Shown here piece by piece: positions 44,717 to 53,223 of a DNA stretch of 64,000 nucleotides. Every line of letters starts with the position of its first letter. Position 1 is the stretch's first letter. The stretch spans positions 93,013-157,012 of the forward strand of contig CAZOSB010000002.1 in NCBI GenBank assembly GCA_964582545.1. The letters run 5' to 3'. Under the pieces are notes generated by a model, which was not told where the DNA came from, did not search any database, and saw only the letters and a program-made list of their open reading frames with translations. Source of the DNA: JAVVUJ01 sp964582545 (GTDB lineage Bacteria > Bacillota > Clostridia > Peptostreptococcales > Anaerovoracaceae). Both the position numbers and the translations under genes were made by a program.

Positions 44717-45449
44717 AGGATACGGTAAACAAATTCTAGGAGCATTGCTAATGGTGATCGCCATAGGCGGGTTGGTGTTTTGGGAGCTGTCGGGAAGGGA
44801 TGTCATGCTGATGGAGGAGGTGTTGGTAGCAAAGGAAGATCTTCCCCGAGGAAGCAAAATTGTTGAAAATAACCTGGTGGTGTGGAAGGTATTGAAGGGG
44901 CATAAGGTGTCAGGGGGTATTTCGCCTGAACAATTGAGTCAGATCAAAGACAAGGAGTTAAAGTTATCAATTATAAAGAATCAACAGATTTCCACAAAGT
45001 TTTTTGAAAAGGAGGGGATGGAGCTTAAGGAGAATCAATCCTATTTTGTCATCAAGGAACCTTGGATTGAAATGAGAAGCAGCGTTTTGAGGAGGGGTGA
45101 CTTAGTTGAAATCTATGGGATGGACCCACAAGTCTTACAGGAAGAAAATTCTGTGGGCGAATCATTGGGACAGGGGGAGCAGCCGTATGGTGAGCCTGAG
45201 AGCCGGGGATTGAAAAGCCTGGGATCCTATAAGATCGCATTTGTAAAAGACAGCACGGAGCGAGAAGTTTATACAGCCGATGAGATGGGAGTGACAAAGG
45301 TCAACGGAGAAGAGCGGTTGGACAGCACCTCTGTCATCCAACACATTGAAATTATCTGCACTTTGGAAGAGTATCTGCAAATAAAAAAGGTAGGAGAGGC
45401 TTGGGAGGTACCTTCTCTGACCATAGTGCAAAGGGGTGAAAAATCTTAG
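44700..45449 (+). CDS. CpaB/RcpC-like SAF-domain pilus protein
   Basis: The 249-residue protein has one N-terminal membrane helix (about 10-28) and an SAF-like domain beginning VLVAKEDLPRGSKIVENNLVVWK, the pattern found in CpaB and flagellar FlgA. In Tad systems CpaB stabilises the secretin, but monoderm versions are anchored at the cell surface and may touch the wall. TTG 44700 is 10 bases from AAAGGAGA. It leads the Tad operon after the leader frame. Confidence 0.72.
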   Translation: MNKHFKGYGKQILGALLMVIAIGGLVFWELSGRDVMLMEEVLVAKEDLPRGSKIVENNLVVWKVLKGHKVSGGISPEQLSQIKDKELKLSIIKNQQISTKFFEKEGMELKENQSYFVIKEPWIEMRSSVLRRGDLVEIYGMDPQVLQEENSVGESLGQGEQPYGEPESRGLKSLGSYKIAFVKDSTEREVYTADEMGVTKVNGEERLDSTSVIQHIEIICTLEEYLQIKKVGEAWEVPSLTIVQRGEKS

Positions 45450-46226
45450 ATGAAAAACCTATTTTTATATCACGGTGCAGATCATAAGGTGGGAACCACT
45501 ATGATTTCACAATCTGTGGCGGAATGTCTTGCCAAAGAGTGCAAGAACCTAAAGATTTTATTCATCACTTTAAATAAAAGGGAAAGTAAGGAGTTCGTTA
45601 ATGAAACTGTAGAAACCATCGAAAGCGTTAAAAGTCACATAGACAGCAAGATGATCAGCCAATTTGACTTTCTCAACAGATGTAAAGTCCGGAATAATTT
45701 TTACATGATGGGCGGATTAAAGAATGAGCTGGAAGAGCGGTTTTATTTTCCCGATTCCGCCCAATATTTGCTTCGGGAGGTGTGTGATAAATTTGATATT
45801 GTAATTTGCGATAGCGGAAATGAAATCGACAGCGGTCTGGCTGTAGGTGCGATGCAATCTACGGATAACAGAACTTTACTGTTGACCCAGCAGGAGACCA
45901 TACTCAGCAGATGGGAAAAAAACCGCAGCTATTACGATAAATTAAAAATTACCTTTGATACTTTTGTAATCAATCAATATTATTCGGAAGATCCCTATAC
46001 GGAGGAATATCTCTGTCGTAGGTTGGAGTTACCTAAGGAAAAGGTTCGGAAAGTAGTATTTGCGGGATATGCTCGTCAAGCGGAAATAGATGGACAGACT
46101 TTGATGGAGTATAAAAACGAGTATTACGTGGAGAACATTACACGAATAGCCAATGATCATTTGCTTAGGTTGCAGCTAGAGGAAATCAAGATTAAAAGGA
46201 AGAACAAATGGAAAAGTTTTATTTAG
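45450..46226 (+). CDS. TadZ/CpaE-like ATPase of the Tad system
   Basis: The 258-residue protein begins with a degenerate P-loop in HGADHKVGTTMISQ, followed by ILFITLNKRES and FDIVICDSGNEIDSG, the layout of the ParA/MinD-like ATPases that place Tad pili. The lysine pair usual in the deviant Walker A is not complete, as in many TadZ proteins. Its ATG follows the previous stop at once. It likely fixes the secretion apparatus to a site on the membrane. Confidence 0.7.
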   Translation: MKNLFLYHGADHKVGTTMISQSVAECLAKECKNLKILFITLNKRESKEFVNETVETIESVKSHIDSKMISQFDFLNRCKVRNNFYMMGGLKNELEERFYFPDSAQYLLREVCDKFDIVICDSGNEIDSGLAVGAMQSTDNRTLLLTQQETILSRWEKNRSYYDKLKITFDTFVINQYYSEDPYTEEYLCRRLELPKEKVRKVVFAGYARQAEIDGQTLMEYKNEYYVENITRIANDHLLRLQLEEIKIKRKNKWKSFI

Positions 46227-47578
46227 ATGAGTATTTACCTAAGGAAACGCCTCTAAACTCCTGTACGGATAGCTTTCAAAGACTGTGCCACAAAATTCAT
46301 TCAGAATTCTTTTTAGAGTGGGGAGAAGCACCTGAAAGCAAGGAGACCATGTTAGAAACCCAGAAAAAGGCCATCTTAGGTCATGAAAAGGAGGTAACAT
46401 ACTTTAAGAGCAAGATTCATACTATGCTAAAAAAATTTCAAGCAACAGGTGTCCAATTCCCCCCTTGGTACCCTTCCTTAGAGGATGCGATCTTTCATGA
46501 AAATTTAGGTATGGCAGGTATGGCAGAGTGGTTTGAAAAAAAACATTTGGCAAGCAGCTCGGCTAAAATTATCGGATCCAGAATCTACTATTTAGAAGAG
46601 GGACGGATGGTGCTAAAACCTCAGACTATCAGTCAAACCAGAAGAGAGCAGCTAAAACGAGCAATCTTGATGCTCTCGCCACAGGAAAGGTTGGATAAGG
46701 ATTTTCACGAAGTTTACCTATTGGATGGAACGAGAATTACCATATTTGGGGGACTCATGACCAAGGTGGATCAGGATGTTATTATTTTCAGAAGGTATAT
46801 TGTTCCTCGTTATACTTTTCAGGAGCAGGTGTCCAGAGGAACACTTCCACAAGAGGCTATTCCCTTATTTATCCATATGATTCGGTTGGGGTATAACTGC
46901 GCCTTTACCGGGGCGGTGAGAAGCGCAAAAACTACATTTCTGTCCACGTGGCAAAGTTATGAGGATAAGTCATTGGAAGGGGTCATGGTGGAAACAGATC
47001 CGGAGATTCCGTTGCATAAGCTCATGCCTCAGGCTCCCATTGTGCAACTATTGGCAGATCATGAAAATATGAGCAAAATTTCTAAAAATTTATTACGAAG
47101 TGACGCAGACTACTTTATTTTAGCTGAGGCCAGGGAAGGAGTGGCACTGGATACTGCCATACGAATAGCCAACAAAGGTACCCGAAGGATGAAAATTACC
47201 TTTCATACCAGAGATCCGGAACTGTTTCCTTATGATGTGGCCACGGAAATTGTTAAGAGCTGTGGAGGAGATTTTCGTGAAACTGCCAACAGAGTTGCAG
47301 GGAGCTTTGACTATATCTTTCATTTTGTCCAACTAAAAAATAAAAATCAAAAGCGATTGAAAAGTATATTTGAAATGACATTAGATAGAAAGAGTAAAGA
47401 AATTAAAATAACCAATATCTGCAACTATGACTTTTTAAAAAATGAGTGGAGTTGGCATTACCACGTAAGCAGAGATAAAGAATTGGCCGGAACTGAGGAG
47501 GATCAGGAAGTTTTCCTTCAATTTACAAGTACTTTAAAAAGTCTGTCTGAAGGTTGGAAAGGAGAAGCGCATGGATAA
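46208..47578 (+). CDS. tadA: TadA/CpaF-like secretion ATPase with an altered Walker A
   Basis: The 456-residue protein matches the type II/IV secretion ATPase family that powers Tad pilus assembly. It has a helical N-domain, a LLDGTRITIFGG strand region, a P-loop TGAVRSAKTTFL, YFILAEAREGVALDTAI at the Walker B and ASP-box region, and ITFHTRDPELFPYDVATEI in the later domain. The usual GxxxxGKT reads GAVRSAKTT, with alanine before lysine, which may lower activity or reflect a local variant. AAAGGAAG lies before the ATG, overlapping the TadZ end. Confidence 0.8.
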   Translation: MEKFYLDEYLPKETPLNSCTDSFQRLCHKIHSEFFLEWGEAPESKETMLETQKKAILGHEKEVTYFKSKIHTMLKKFQATGVQFPPWYPSLEDAIFHENLGMAGMAEWFEKKHLASSSAKIIGSRIYYLEEGRMVLKPQTISQTRREQLKRAILMLSPQERLDKDFHEVYLLDGTRITIFGGLMTKVDQDVIIFRRYIVPRYTFQEQVSRGTLPQEAIPLFIHMIRLGYNCAFTGAVRSAKTTFLSTWQSYEDKSLEGVMVETDPEIPLHKLMPQAPIVQLLADHENMSKISKNLLRSDADYFILAEAREGVALDTAIRIANKGTRRMKITFHTRDPELFPYDVATEIVKSCGGDFRETANRVAGSFDYIFHFVQLKNKNQKRLKSIFEMTLDRKSKEIKITNICNYDFLKNEWSWHYHVSRDKELAGTEEDQEVFLQFTSTLKSLSEGWKGEAHG

Positions 47579-48521
47579 ATCCACAATTTTTTACTTAGTT
47601 ACGAAAATATTCCTTTATTGCATGTTTGCCTCAGGTTTGCTTTTTCTTTTTAAGGATACGGTTTCTCAACTCATCTTAAGGGCTAAGATGAAAAATCGGC
47701 TGAAGCATAAGCGAAAAAGCTTGCGGGGAGATGGTACCATCAAAATTCATTTGGACACCTTGCTTTTCATAACCTTGGGAAAACATGTGAAAAGCAGTAC
47801 TTTTCTACAGTGCAATACAATATTTTTTCTGATTGTTTTAATCCTAGGACTTCAAAGCATAAGAGTGGATGGCGCCATTCTCATGGCACTCTGTCTATCC
47901 CTATTGCCCTATGCCATTTTAAGACTACAGCTCGAATCAAAGAGAAGAAAAGGTAGTCATGAAGGTGAAAAACTAATCAGTGAGTTCTTAGCGCAATATA
48001 GCATGAACAGATTTAATATTTACGAAACTATTGAGAAGGTCATTGGAGAGGGAAGGGACATCAGGGTGAGCAAGAACCTGCTATTTCGACTGCTCTTAGA
48101 GTTGAGGGGTACAGGAAATCCGGCAGAAATCAAGCTTGCTACAGATAAATTTGCCTATGGAATTCACACGAATTGGAGTAGAATGTTGGCCAACAGCATC
48201 GCTTTGGCTGCAGAGAGGGGCATCAATGTATCCTCCTCCATAGAAGATATTCTGATTCAACTTCGTGAGGCGAGGGCCACATTGGAAGAGCGTAGACGAT
48301 TGAACGGAGAGTCCTTTCGGATGGTTAAAATTCTGATACCGGGCATGTATGTGGGAACCATTCTGTTTTCTACCAACTATCTGGACTTATCTTTTCGAAG
48401 TTTCTGGAAAAATCAGATTTATACGTCTCAAGGATTTATCTTATTTTTCTCTATCTTGTTGATGTTTGGGATTAATCTTTTGGTTATGGAGCTAATAAAT
48501 AATCAAAAATTTGATTTTTAG
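47571..48521 (+). CDS. tadB: TadB-like platform membrane protein
   Basis: The 316-residue protein has an N-terminal helix, a pair near 85-120 and two near the C-terminus, with a cytoplasmic GspF-like segment (about 130-250) containing LAAERGINVSSSIEDI. This is the TadB/GspF pattern of inner-membrane platform proteins that pilins are inserted through. AAAGGAG precedes the ATG, which overlaps the TadA end by 8 bases. Confidence 0.75.
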   Translation: MDKSTIFYLVTKIFLYCMFASGLLFLFKDTVSQLILRAKMKNRLKHKRKSLRGDGTIKIHLDTLLFITLGKHVKSSTFLQCNTIFFLIVLILGLQSIRVDGAILMALCLSLLPYAILRLQLESKRRKGSHEGEKLISEFLAQYSMNRFNIYETIEKVIGEGRDIRVSKNLLFRLLLELRGTGNPAEIKLATDKFAYGIHTNWSRMLANSIALAAERGINVSSSIEDILIQLREARATLEERRRLNGESFRMVKILIPGMYVGTILFSTNYLDLSFRSFWKNQIYTSQGFILFFSILLMFGINLLVMELINNQKFDF

Positions 48522-48534
48522 GAGGTGAAAAAAT

Positions 48535-49179
48535 TTGTCTTTAGGCCTGATGGTATACTTATCTGCAATGACCACCTTTCTCTTTGGCTTATACATTTTA
48601 AAAGGCAGGGTGGGGGGAAGGTTCTCCCATATTCGGACAGGAAGAACTCTGATAAAAGTTAAATCTATCAAGGAAAGCTTAGAAAATGTGAAGTTTCTGA
48701 CCAAGATAAAACAGGAAAAAAAAGATAAGGAAATCTATGAGGCCATTTCCTTTCTGAGAAATATGAATGCAATCAATCTTGGAAAAGGCATGAGTACAGA
48801 AGCGGTTTTAGAACAATTGGTAGGCTTGCAGGGTTTATTGCAGACAACTTATTTGGAGATGCTGTCACTGATTAGGATGAACCGAAAAGAAGACGCTGCC
48901 TTGGTTTTTCATGAAAATGTTGGTTCGCAAATTAGCAGGGACTTTGGGCGACTGCTCATCCAATGGGATGAGATTCATCCCGAAGATCTCACAGAAACCC
49001 TAATCAGTCATCAAAAATCCATCAAGGAGATACGAATTACAGAGCAGAAAAGAAAAGACGAAGTAGTTAGCGATTTAGTGTTTTTTCCCGTAGTATTAAA
49101 TGTCATCGTAATCTTGATTAACTTCGTATACGTAGGTTATTTTATTGAACAGCAAGAAATGCTGATGAAGATGTTTTAG
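48535..49179 (+). CDS. tadC: TadC-like platform membrane protein
   Basis: The 214-residue protein has an N-terminal membrane helix, a GspF-like helical middle and a C-terminal hydrophobic end VLNVIVILINFVYVGYFI. It is shorter than typical TadC. TTG 48535 follows GGAGGTG by seven bases. It forms the second platform component with TadB. Confidence 0.68.
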   Translation: MSLGLMVYLSAMTTFLFGLYILKGRVGGRFSHIRTGRTLIKVKSIKESLENVKFLTKIKQEKKDKEIYEAISFLRNMNAINLGKGMSTEAVLEQLVGLQGLLQTTYLEMLSLIRMNRKEDAALVFHENVGSQISRDFGRLLIQWDEIHPEDLTETLISHQKSIKEIRITEQKRKDEVVSDLVFFPVVLNVIVILINFVYVGYFIEQQEMLMKMF

Positions 49180-49189
49180 GAGGAACAGA

Positions 49190-49336
49190 ATGAAACAAAT
49201 GATTATCATGTTGTCCATGATTATTTTAGGAATTGTTTTGGCCGGACTCATAATGGGATTCGGAGAAACGGCAGAAGGATTGGCAGGGACTACCAAGACG
49301 CAGATTACGGATACCTTAAAGCTTAAAGTTAACTAA
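49190..49336 (+). CDS. Tiny membrane protein, Tad pilin candidate 1
   Basis: The 48-residue product reads MKQMIIMLSMIILGIVLAGL followed by a short polar tail. AGGAGG lies close before the ATG. It has the size and place of a Flp pilin but no leader before the helix and no recognisable G/XXXXEY site. The next two genes start with the same MKQ-x-I-x-L-M-A pattern, so the three are probably paralogues. Confidence 0.6.
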   Translation: MKQMIIMLSMIILGIVLAGLIMGFGETAEGLAGTTKTQITDTLKLKVN

Positions 49337-49370
49337 GGAGATAGGAGAGAGGAGGGTTGAATAAAAGACA

Positions 49371-49517
49371 TTGAAACAAGTAATCATCTTGATGGCCATG
49401 ATTTTGTTGGGAATTATCTTATTTAACCTTATTATGGGAGATTCGGATGACTCCATTATCAACCTAATGAAAGGGGTTTGGGAAGAGGAAATTCAAATGA
49501 GGACAGAGTTTCCTTAG
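49371..49517 (+). CDS. Tiny membrane protein, Tad pilin candidate 2
   Basis: The 48-residue product starts MKQVIILMAMILLGIILFNL and continues with an acidic tail. Translation starts at TTG 49371; AGGAGGG (49350-49356) is about 14 bases upstream, which is far. Its helix matches the preceding small protein almost position for position. It is too short to be noticed by standard gene calling. Confidence 0.5.
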   Translation: MKQVIILMAMILLGIILFNLIMGDSDDSIINLMKGVWEEEIQMRTEFP

Positions 49518-49537
49518 GTTAGGAGAAAGAGAGGTTT

Positions 49538-49951
49538 ATGAAACAATTTATTGTTTTAATGGCGGTTCTTCCCATTTTGCTTTTATTTTTAGCGCAGTTT
49601 ACGCTGGAGCAAAAGAATCACAAAAACATGAGTACGCTTCAGGAATACGTGTACAGTGCAAAAGAAGAGGCAAAGCAAGCCGGATGCTTTACAGAAGAAA
49701 TCCGTCAGAATTTAATTCGCAAGATCTGTGACAGGTTTGCTATTGCTCCGGAAGAAATTGAGCTAGTGCTAGAGCAGATTCCTCGCTACAGAACCACTCA
49801 ATTTGATCAGCGGGAGCTAATCTATTATAAGGTAGGTGTACCTATTGAAAAGCTCATGGCCGGAAATAAGCTCTTGGGAATCAGTGATGAGGCGAATAAA
49901 GGAATGTACTATATTGAAAGCTGGACCGCCAGTGAAAAGATCAGGGAGTAG
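49538..49951 (+). CDS. Tad-associated single-pass protein, third MKQ paralogue
   Basis: The 137-residue protein begins MKQFIVLMAVLPILLLFLAQF and then has a soluble domain with a helical part and IYYKVGVPIEKLMAG. The helix resembles the two tiny genes before it. AGAGAGG lies before the ATG. It may be a minor pilin or pilus-associated protein; no named family is recognised. Confidence 0.6.
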   Translation: MKQFIVLMAVLPILLLFLAQFTLEQKNHKNMSTLQEYVYSAKEEAKQAGCFTEEIRQNLIRKICDRFAIAPEEIELVLEQIPRYRTTQFDQRELIYYKVGVPIEKLMAGNKLLGISDEANKGMYYIESWTASEKIRE

Positions 49952-49954
49952 GTC

Positions 49955-50383
49955 ATGAAAATATTCTTAGTTTTTTTGGCTTTACTCACAATCAATGTGA
50001 CCTTTGTGGTCTATGAAAGTGATTTAGGCAGATATATTTTAATGCAGCGGACTTTGAAGGCAATGGCTGAAGAATGTGCTGCCGGTGCTTCCCTGTATTA
50101 TGATGTGGAGGAATATAGCACTGGCAGATACGTGTTTCAGTATGAAGAAAGCATCGAGTATGTGGAGTATGTGTTGAATCAGATGCAAGGGGATGCGATT
50201 CTTTTGAAGAATCTATCTTATGAAATTGCCTTTGAAGACGACCTGCAGGGGTATGAACGTGAACCAATTCCATCGGTTTTGGTGGGTCTGACCTTAAATA
50301 CGAAAGACTTATTTAGGTTGCCTTTTTTTACAGTAACAGAAATTAAGAGAATTTCTAAATATGAATTGCCAAACTATCGATAA
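49955..50383 (+). CDS. TadE-like single-pass protein at the end of the Tad operon
   Basis: The 142-residue protein has one N-terminal hydrophobic helix (about 1-18) and a domain with LKAMAEECAAGASLYYDVEEYSTG, a layout like TadE/TadF minor pilins. It begins 3 bases after the preceding stop. No prepilin peptidase (TadV) or secretin follows, so these must be elsewhere or unneeded. Confidence 0.5.
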   Translation: MKIFLVFLALLTINVTFVVYESDLGRYILMQRTLKAMAEECAAGASLYYDVEEYSTGRYVFQYEESIEYVEYVLNQMQGDAILLKNLSYEIAFEDDLQGYEREPIPSVLVGLTLNTKDLFRLPFFTVTEIKRISKYELPNYR

Positions 50384-50445
50384 TCTTTTATAATGAGAGA
50401 AATATAATTATATCAAAAATTCATTATTCTAAAGATAGTTCCATA

Positions 50446-50555
50446 CTCTGTTAGCCTTTCGGGGCAATAGAGGTAAATGGCGAAACTCTAATTTTGTAAC
50501 TTAAGAATTCTTATGATGCTATAAATAAGAATTCTTATGGATTTCGTCATTTACC
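50446..50555. ncRNA. Strongly structured non-coding stretch between the Tad operon and the YiiX-like gene
   Basis: A stem with one bulge joins CTCTGTTAGCC (50446-50456) and GGCAATAGAG (50463-50472) around TTTCGG. It is followed by a 14-bp stem (50472-50485 with 50542-50555; one G-U pair) that encloses a perfect 13-bp hairpin with TAAGAATTCTTAT arms (50502-50514 and 50525-50537). The fold could be an RNA leader, a small RNA or an insertion repeat. It matches no riboswitch consensus I know. Confidence 0.5.
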
Positions 50556-50583
50556 AACACCATAAAAGGGGTAAATATAATCG

Positions 50584-51570
50584 ATGTTTGGAAAAAAAAT
50601 CAAAAAGAGTTTACAGATTATAGCAATTTTTTTCTTCTTCACATTTTCATTAATTTTGAGTTTCCATATAGACACGGAAAGATATGCGTATTTTAAGCCT
50701 AATTATCATAGGGTGAATCTCCAAGAGGCTTTTTCTCAGGTTGAATACAAAATTGGGGCTCCCTTTTTTTCTGAGGAAGAATATAGGTTGCTTTTTTATC
50801 AAACGGGGTTAGGCAAATCGGCTGTAGACAGCATTAAGGAGGAGGTTGAAAAAGAAGCAAGGAGGATTGCTTCCGCTCCCGCGTTTACTTCTGTTGATGC
50901 TTCTGCCGCTGCTGATACTTCTGCTTTTGAATCTGATGATGCTGAGGATCAGAAAAAACTCAAAGAGAAACTGTTCGCTTCCCTAGAATCCTATCAGGAG
51001 GATTTTTTTAGGCAAGTTGAAATTCAGTGCCAACAGATAGGCATTATCACCTTTGAAGAACACGTTATAGACCAGAAGGGGAAACCCATCAGTTCTTTTA
51101 GGATTCCTGAAATGAGAGAGGGTGATGTTTTGATTGCGAAGAATACCCATTCCCTGGGATGGAGGCACGGACATGCGGCCATAGTCATAGATTCAGAGAA
51201 GGGGAAGACTTTGGAAGCCGTACTATTGGGGCAGAATTCCTCCATACAGAGCATCAATAAGTGGACAAGCTCTCCGTCGTTTATGCTGTTGCGACCCAAG
51301 GAAGGAATTGACGGAAGAGAAGTGGCAGCTTATGCATTGGAAACGGTGCATGAGATTCCCTATGGTTTGTTTGTGGGAATTCCTCAGAAATTTCCAGAGG
51401 TAGCGTCCAAGACCCAATGTGCGCATTTAGTATGGTATCCCTATTATCGATTTGGATACGATGTGGATTATGATGGGGGGTGGCTTGTTACACCTAAGGA
51501 TATTGCCAATTCGGAATTCTTTGAACCTGTGCAGATCTTTGGAGTCGATCCAGAAAATCTTTGGCCTTAA
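50584..51570 (+). CDS. YiiX/YebB-like permuted papain-fold cysteine hydrolase, exported
   Basis: The 328-residue protein has an N-terminal membrane helix (about 10-27), an Ala/Ser/Asp-rich linker near 95-120 and a C-terminal YiiX-like domain with REGDVLIAKNTHSLGWRHGHAAIVI (catalytic histidine in HGHAA) and the cysteine in KTQCAHLVWYPYYRFG. Such enzymes are thought to cut amide or ester bonds in wall peptides or lipids. AAAGGGG lies about 13 bases before the ATG, somewhat far. The structured stretch just upstream may control it. Confidence 0.75.
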   Translation: MFGKKIKKSLQIIAIFFFFTFSLILSFHIDTERYAYFKPNYHRVNLQEAFSQVEYKIGAPFFSEEEYRLLFYQTGLGKSAVDSIKEEVEKEARRIASAPAFTSVDASAAADTSAFESDDAEDQKKLKEKLFASLESYQEDFFRQVEIQCQQIGIITFEEHVIDQKGKPISSFRIPEMREGDVLIAKNTHSLGWRHGHAAIVIDSEKGKTLEAVLLGQNSSIQSINKWTSSPSFMLLRPKEGIDGREVAAYALETVHEIPYGLFVGIPQKFPEVASKTQCAHLVWYPYYRFGYDVDYDGGWLVTPKDIANSEFFEPVQIFGVDPENLWP

Positions 51571-51589
51571 TATTTAATGGAGGTAAACT

Positions 51590-52057
51590 ATGATCTTATG
51601 TACGGATTGTTATATTCAAAAGGACGGTAAAACCCTCATGCTCTACCGGAATAAAAAAGAAAATGACATCAACGAAGGAAAATACATCGGTGTTGGGGGC
51701 AAGTTTGAAGGGAATGAATCACCGGAAGAATGTGTAATACGAGAAGTAATGGAAGAAGCCGGTGTTACATTAAAGTCCTTTAAGATGCGAGGAACCCTTA
51801 CCTTTGACATCAAGGAGCCAAATCATGAGCCACTTCTTATTTTTCTGTTTACCGCTACAGAGTATGAGGGTGAAATTACGAAGGATTGCCCGGAAGGTCA
51901 GTTGAGATGGGTTGACACAGAGAAAATAACGGAACTCAACATATGGGAAGGGGACAAGCTGTTTTGGAAATGGCTGCAAGATGATACGGGGTTTTTCTCT
52001 GCCAAGTTTGAATATAAAGGGGATACGCTAATGGATTATCAGGTGAGATTTTATTGA
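51590..52057 (+). CDS. Nudix hydrolase, MutT/8-oxo-dGTP diphosphatase-like
   Basis: The 155-residue enzyme carries the Nudix box from GKFEGNESPEECVIREVMEEAGV (G-x5-E-x7-R-E-x2-E-E-x-G-V), which binds the Mg2+ ions, and the long CxDCYIQKDGKTLMLYR strand start seen in 8-oxo-dGTPases of Firmicutes. GGAGG precedes the ATG and 19 bases separate it from the hydrolase gene. It probably removes oxidised nucleotides, but the specificity is not fixed by sequence. Confidence 0.82.
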   Translation: MILCTDCYIQKDGKTLMLYRNKKENDINEGKYIGVGGKFEGNESPEECVIREVMEEAGVTLKSFKMRGTLTFDIKEPNHEPLLIFLFTATEYEGEITKDCPEGQLRWVDTEKITELNIWEGDKLFWKWLQDDTGFFSAKFEYKGDTLMDYQVRFY

Positions 52058-52164
52058 ATTTGTAATTCAAAATATATAAAATAATATACTAAACTTATAT
52101 GAAACTTTGTATGAAATAATCTAATAAACTTCCAATTCAACTAAATTTGAGACAATTTATTAAC

Positions 52165-52213
52165 AAACCCTATAATCAATTGGTAATTTATATTACTTTT
52201 TAATATAGGGTTT
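52165..52213. repeat. Inverted repeat just upstream of the rhodanese promoter
   Basis: AAACCCTATA (52165-52174) pairs with TATAGGGTTT (52204-52213). The intervening 29 bases hold GTAAT and ATTAC, also complementary. It ends seven bases before the -35 box, so it may be an operator or the Nudix gene's terminator. The remaining gap 52058-52287 shows nothing else. Confidence 0.45.
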
Positions 52214-52219
52214 ATTGCA

Positions 52220-52248
52220 TTGACTGCATAAATATTTATTGATATTAT
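52220..52248 (+). promoter_or_regulatory. Promoter of the rhodanese-TVP38 pair
   Basis: TTGACT (52220-52225), a 17-base spacer and TATTAT (52243-52248) precede the rhodanese start by about 40 bases. Confidence 0.6.
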
Positions 52249-52287
52249 TAAAAATATTAATGAATTTGATTGGAGGTATTAATAAAC

Positions 52288-53223
52288 ATGAAAAGAAAAT
52301 CGTCATATTCCTATCTGGTGGTATTATTATGTATGATTATGTCGTTGACAGCTTGTGCACCTAAGGTTCAAGGTGGGCAGACAGATAAAGGTGAGGGCGA
52401 AGCCTTTACAGGAAGCTATATTGTGGATGCACAGTATGTCAAGGAAAATATAAAAAATGAAAATGTTCTTTTAATCGATGCGCGGGGTGAGGAATCGGCT
52501 GCAAACGGTACAGCTGAGGGCGCAATTGCTTTAAAATGGCAAGCCATTGCAGATGTGGAAAGTGGTGCCCCCGGTGATGTTATGTGGGGAACCATTTTAG
52601 AGCCAACGAAACTTTCTGAGAGGTTATCCTCCTTTGGTATCTCTAAGGACAAGGAGATCATCCTATTTGCAGGGGGAAAAACCGGATGGGGAGATGACGG
52701 ACGAATTGCGTGGGAACTCATTGCCGCCGGATTTGACAATGTAAAAATGGTAAACGGTGGGTACGATGCGTTGGTGCTTGCAGATGTACCTATCGTGAGA
52801 GGTGCAGCATCCTATAGACCTGCACAAGTCACTGTTGATAAGATTGACACTACTCATGTTATCAATACCGAGGAGTTAGTGGCGGACTATAAAAACTATA
52901 AAATAATAGATGTTAGAGCCGATAAAGAATACAATGGTGAAGCGCTATACGGAGAGGCAAAGGGCGGAAGATTACCCGGTGCCATACATATTGATTTTAC
53001 AAAACTGTTTCATGAAGACAGTACGCTGAAATCGGTGGATGAAATTACAAAACTTCTAAATGATGCCGGAATTTCAAAGGACGATCAAGTAGCCACTTAT
53101 TGTACTGCGGGTATCCGCTCTGCTTATATGCAATTGATTATGGAAATGTGCGGATTTGAAAATGTAAAGAACTACGATGAATCCTTTTACAGATGGTCAG
53201 CTTCTCAGGAGGTAGAAAAATAG
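52288..53223 (+). CDS. Lipoprotein rhodanese (thiosulfate sulfurtransferase), YnjE-like
   Basis: The 311-residue protein has a signal peptide ending in the lipobox SLTAC, then two rhodanese domains. In the first (about 45-165) the loop reads FAGGKTGWGDD without a catalytic cysteine; in the second (about 190-308) it reads YCTAGIRSA, giving the persulfide-bearing cysteine. Such enzymes move sulfane sulfur between donors and cyanide or thiol acceptors, here outside the membrane. ATG 52288 follows TTGGAGG. It overlaps by one base with a TVP38 gene and faces the ynj-like importer operon, matching the gene content of the Escherichia coli ynj locus, where YnjE is likewise a multi-domain rhodanese with a single active site. 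Confidence 0.85.
   Translation: MKRKSSYSYLVVLLCMIMSLTACAPKVQGGQTDKGEGEAFTGSYIVDAQYVKENIKNENVLLIDARGEESAANGTAEGAIALKWQAIADVESGAPGDVMWGTILEPTKLSERLSSFGISKDKEIILFAGGKTGWGDDGRIAWELIAAGFDNVKMVNGGYDALVLADVPIVRGAASYRPAQVTVDKIDTTHVINTEELVADYKNYKIIDVRADKEYNGEALYGEAKGGRLPGAIHIDFTKLFHEDSTLKSVDEITKLLNDAGISKDDQVATYCTAGIRSAYMQLIMEMCGFENVKNYDESFYRWSASQEVEK

Noticed and set aside
50384..50583. A c-di-GMP or c-di-AMP riboswitch ahead of the YiiX-like gene
   Set aside because: The gap is strongly structured, but the conserved bases of neither riboswitch class are present.
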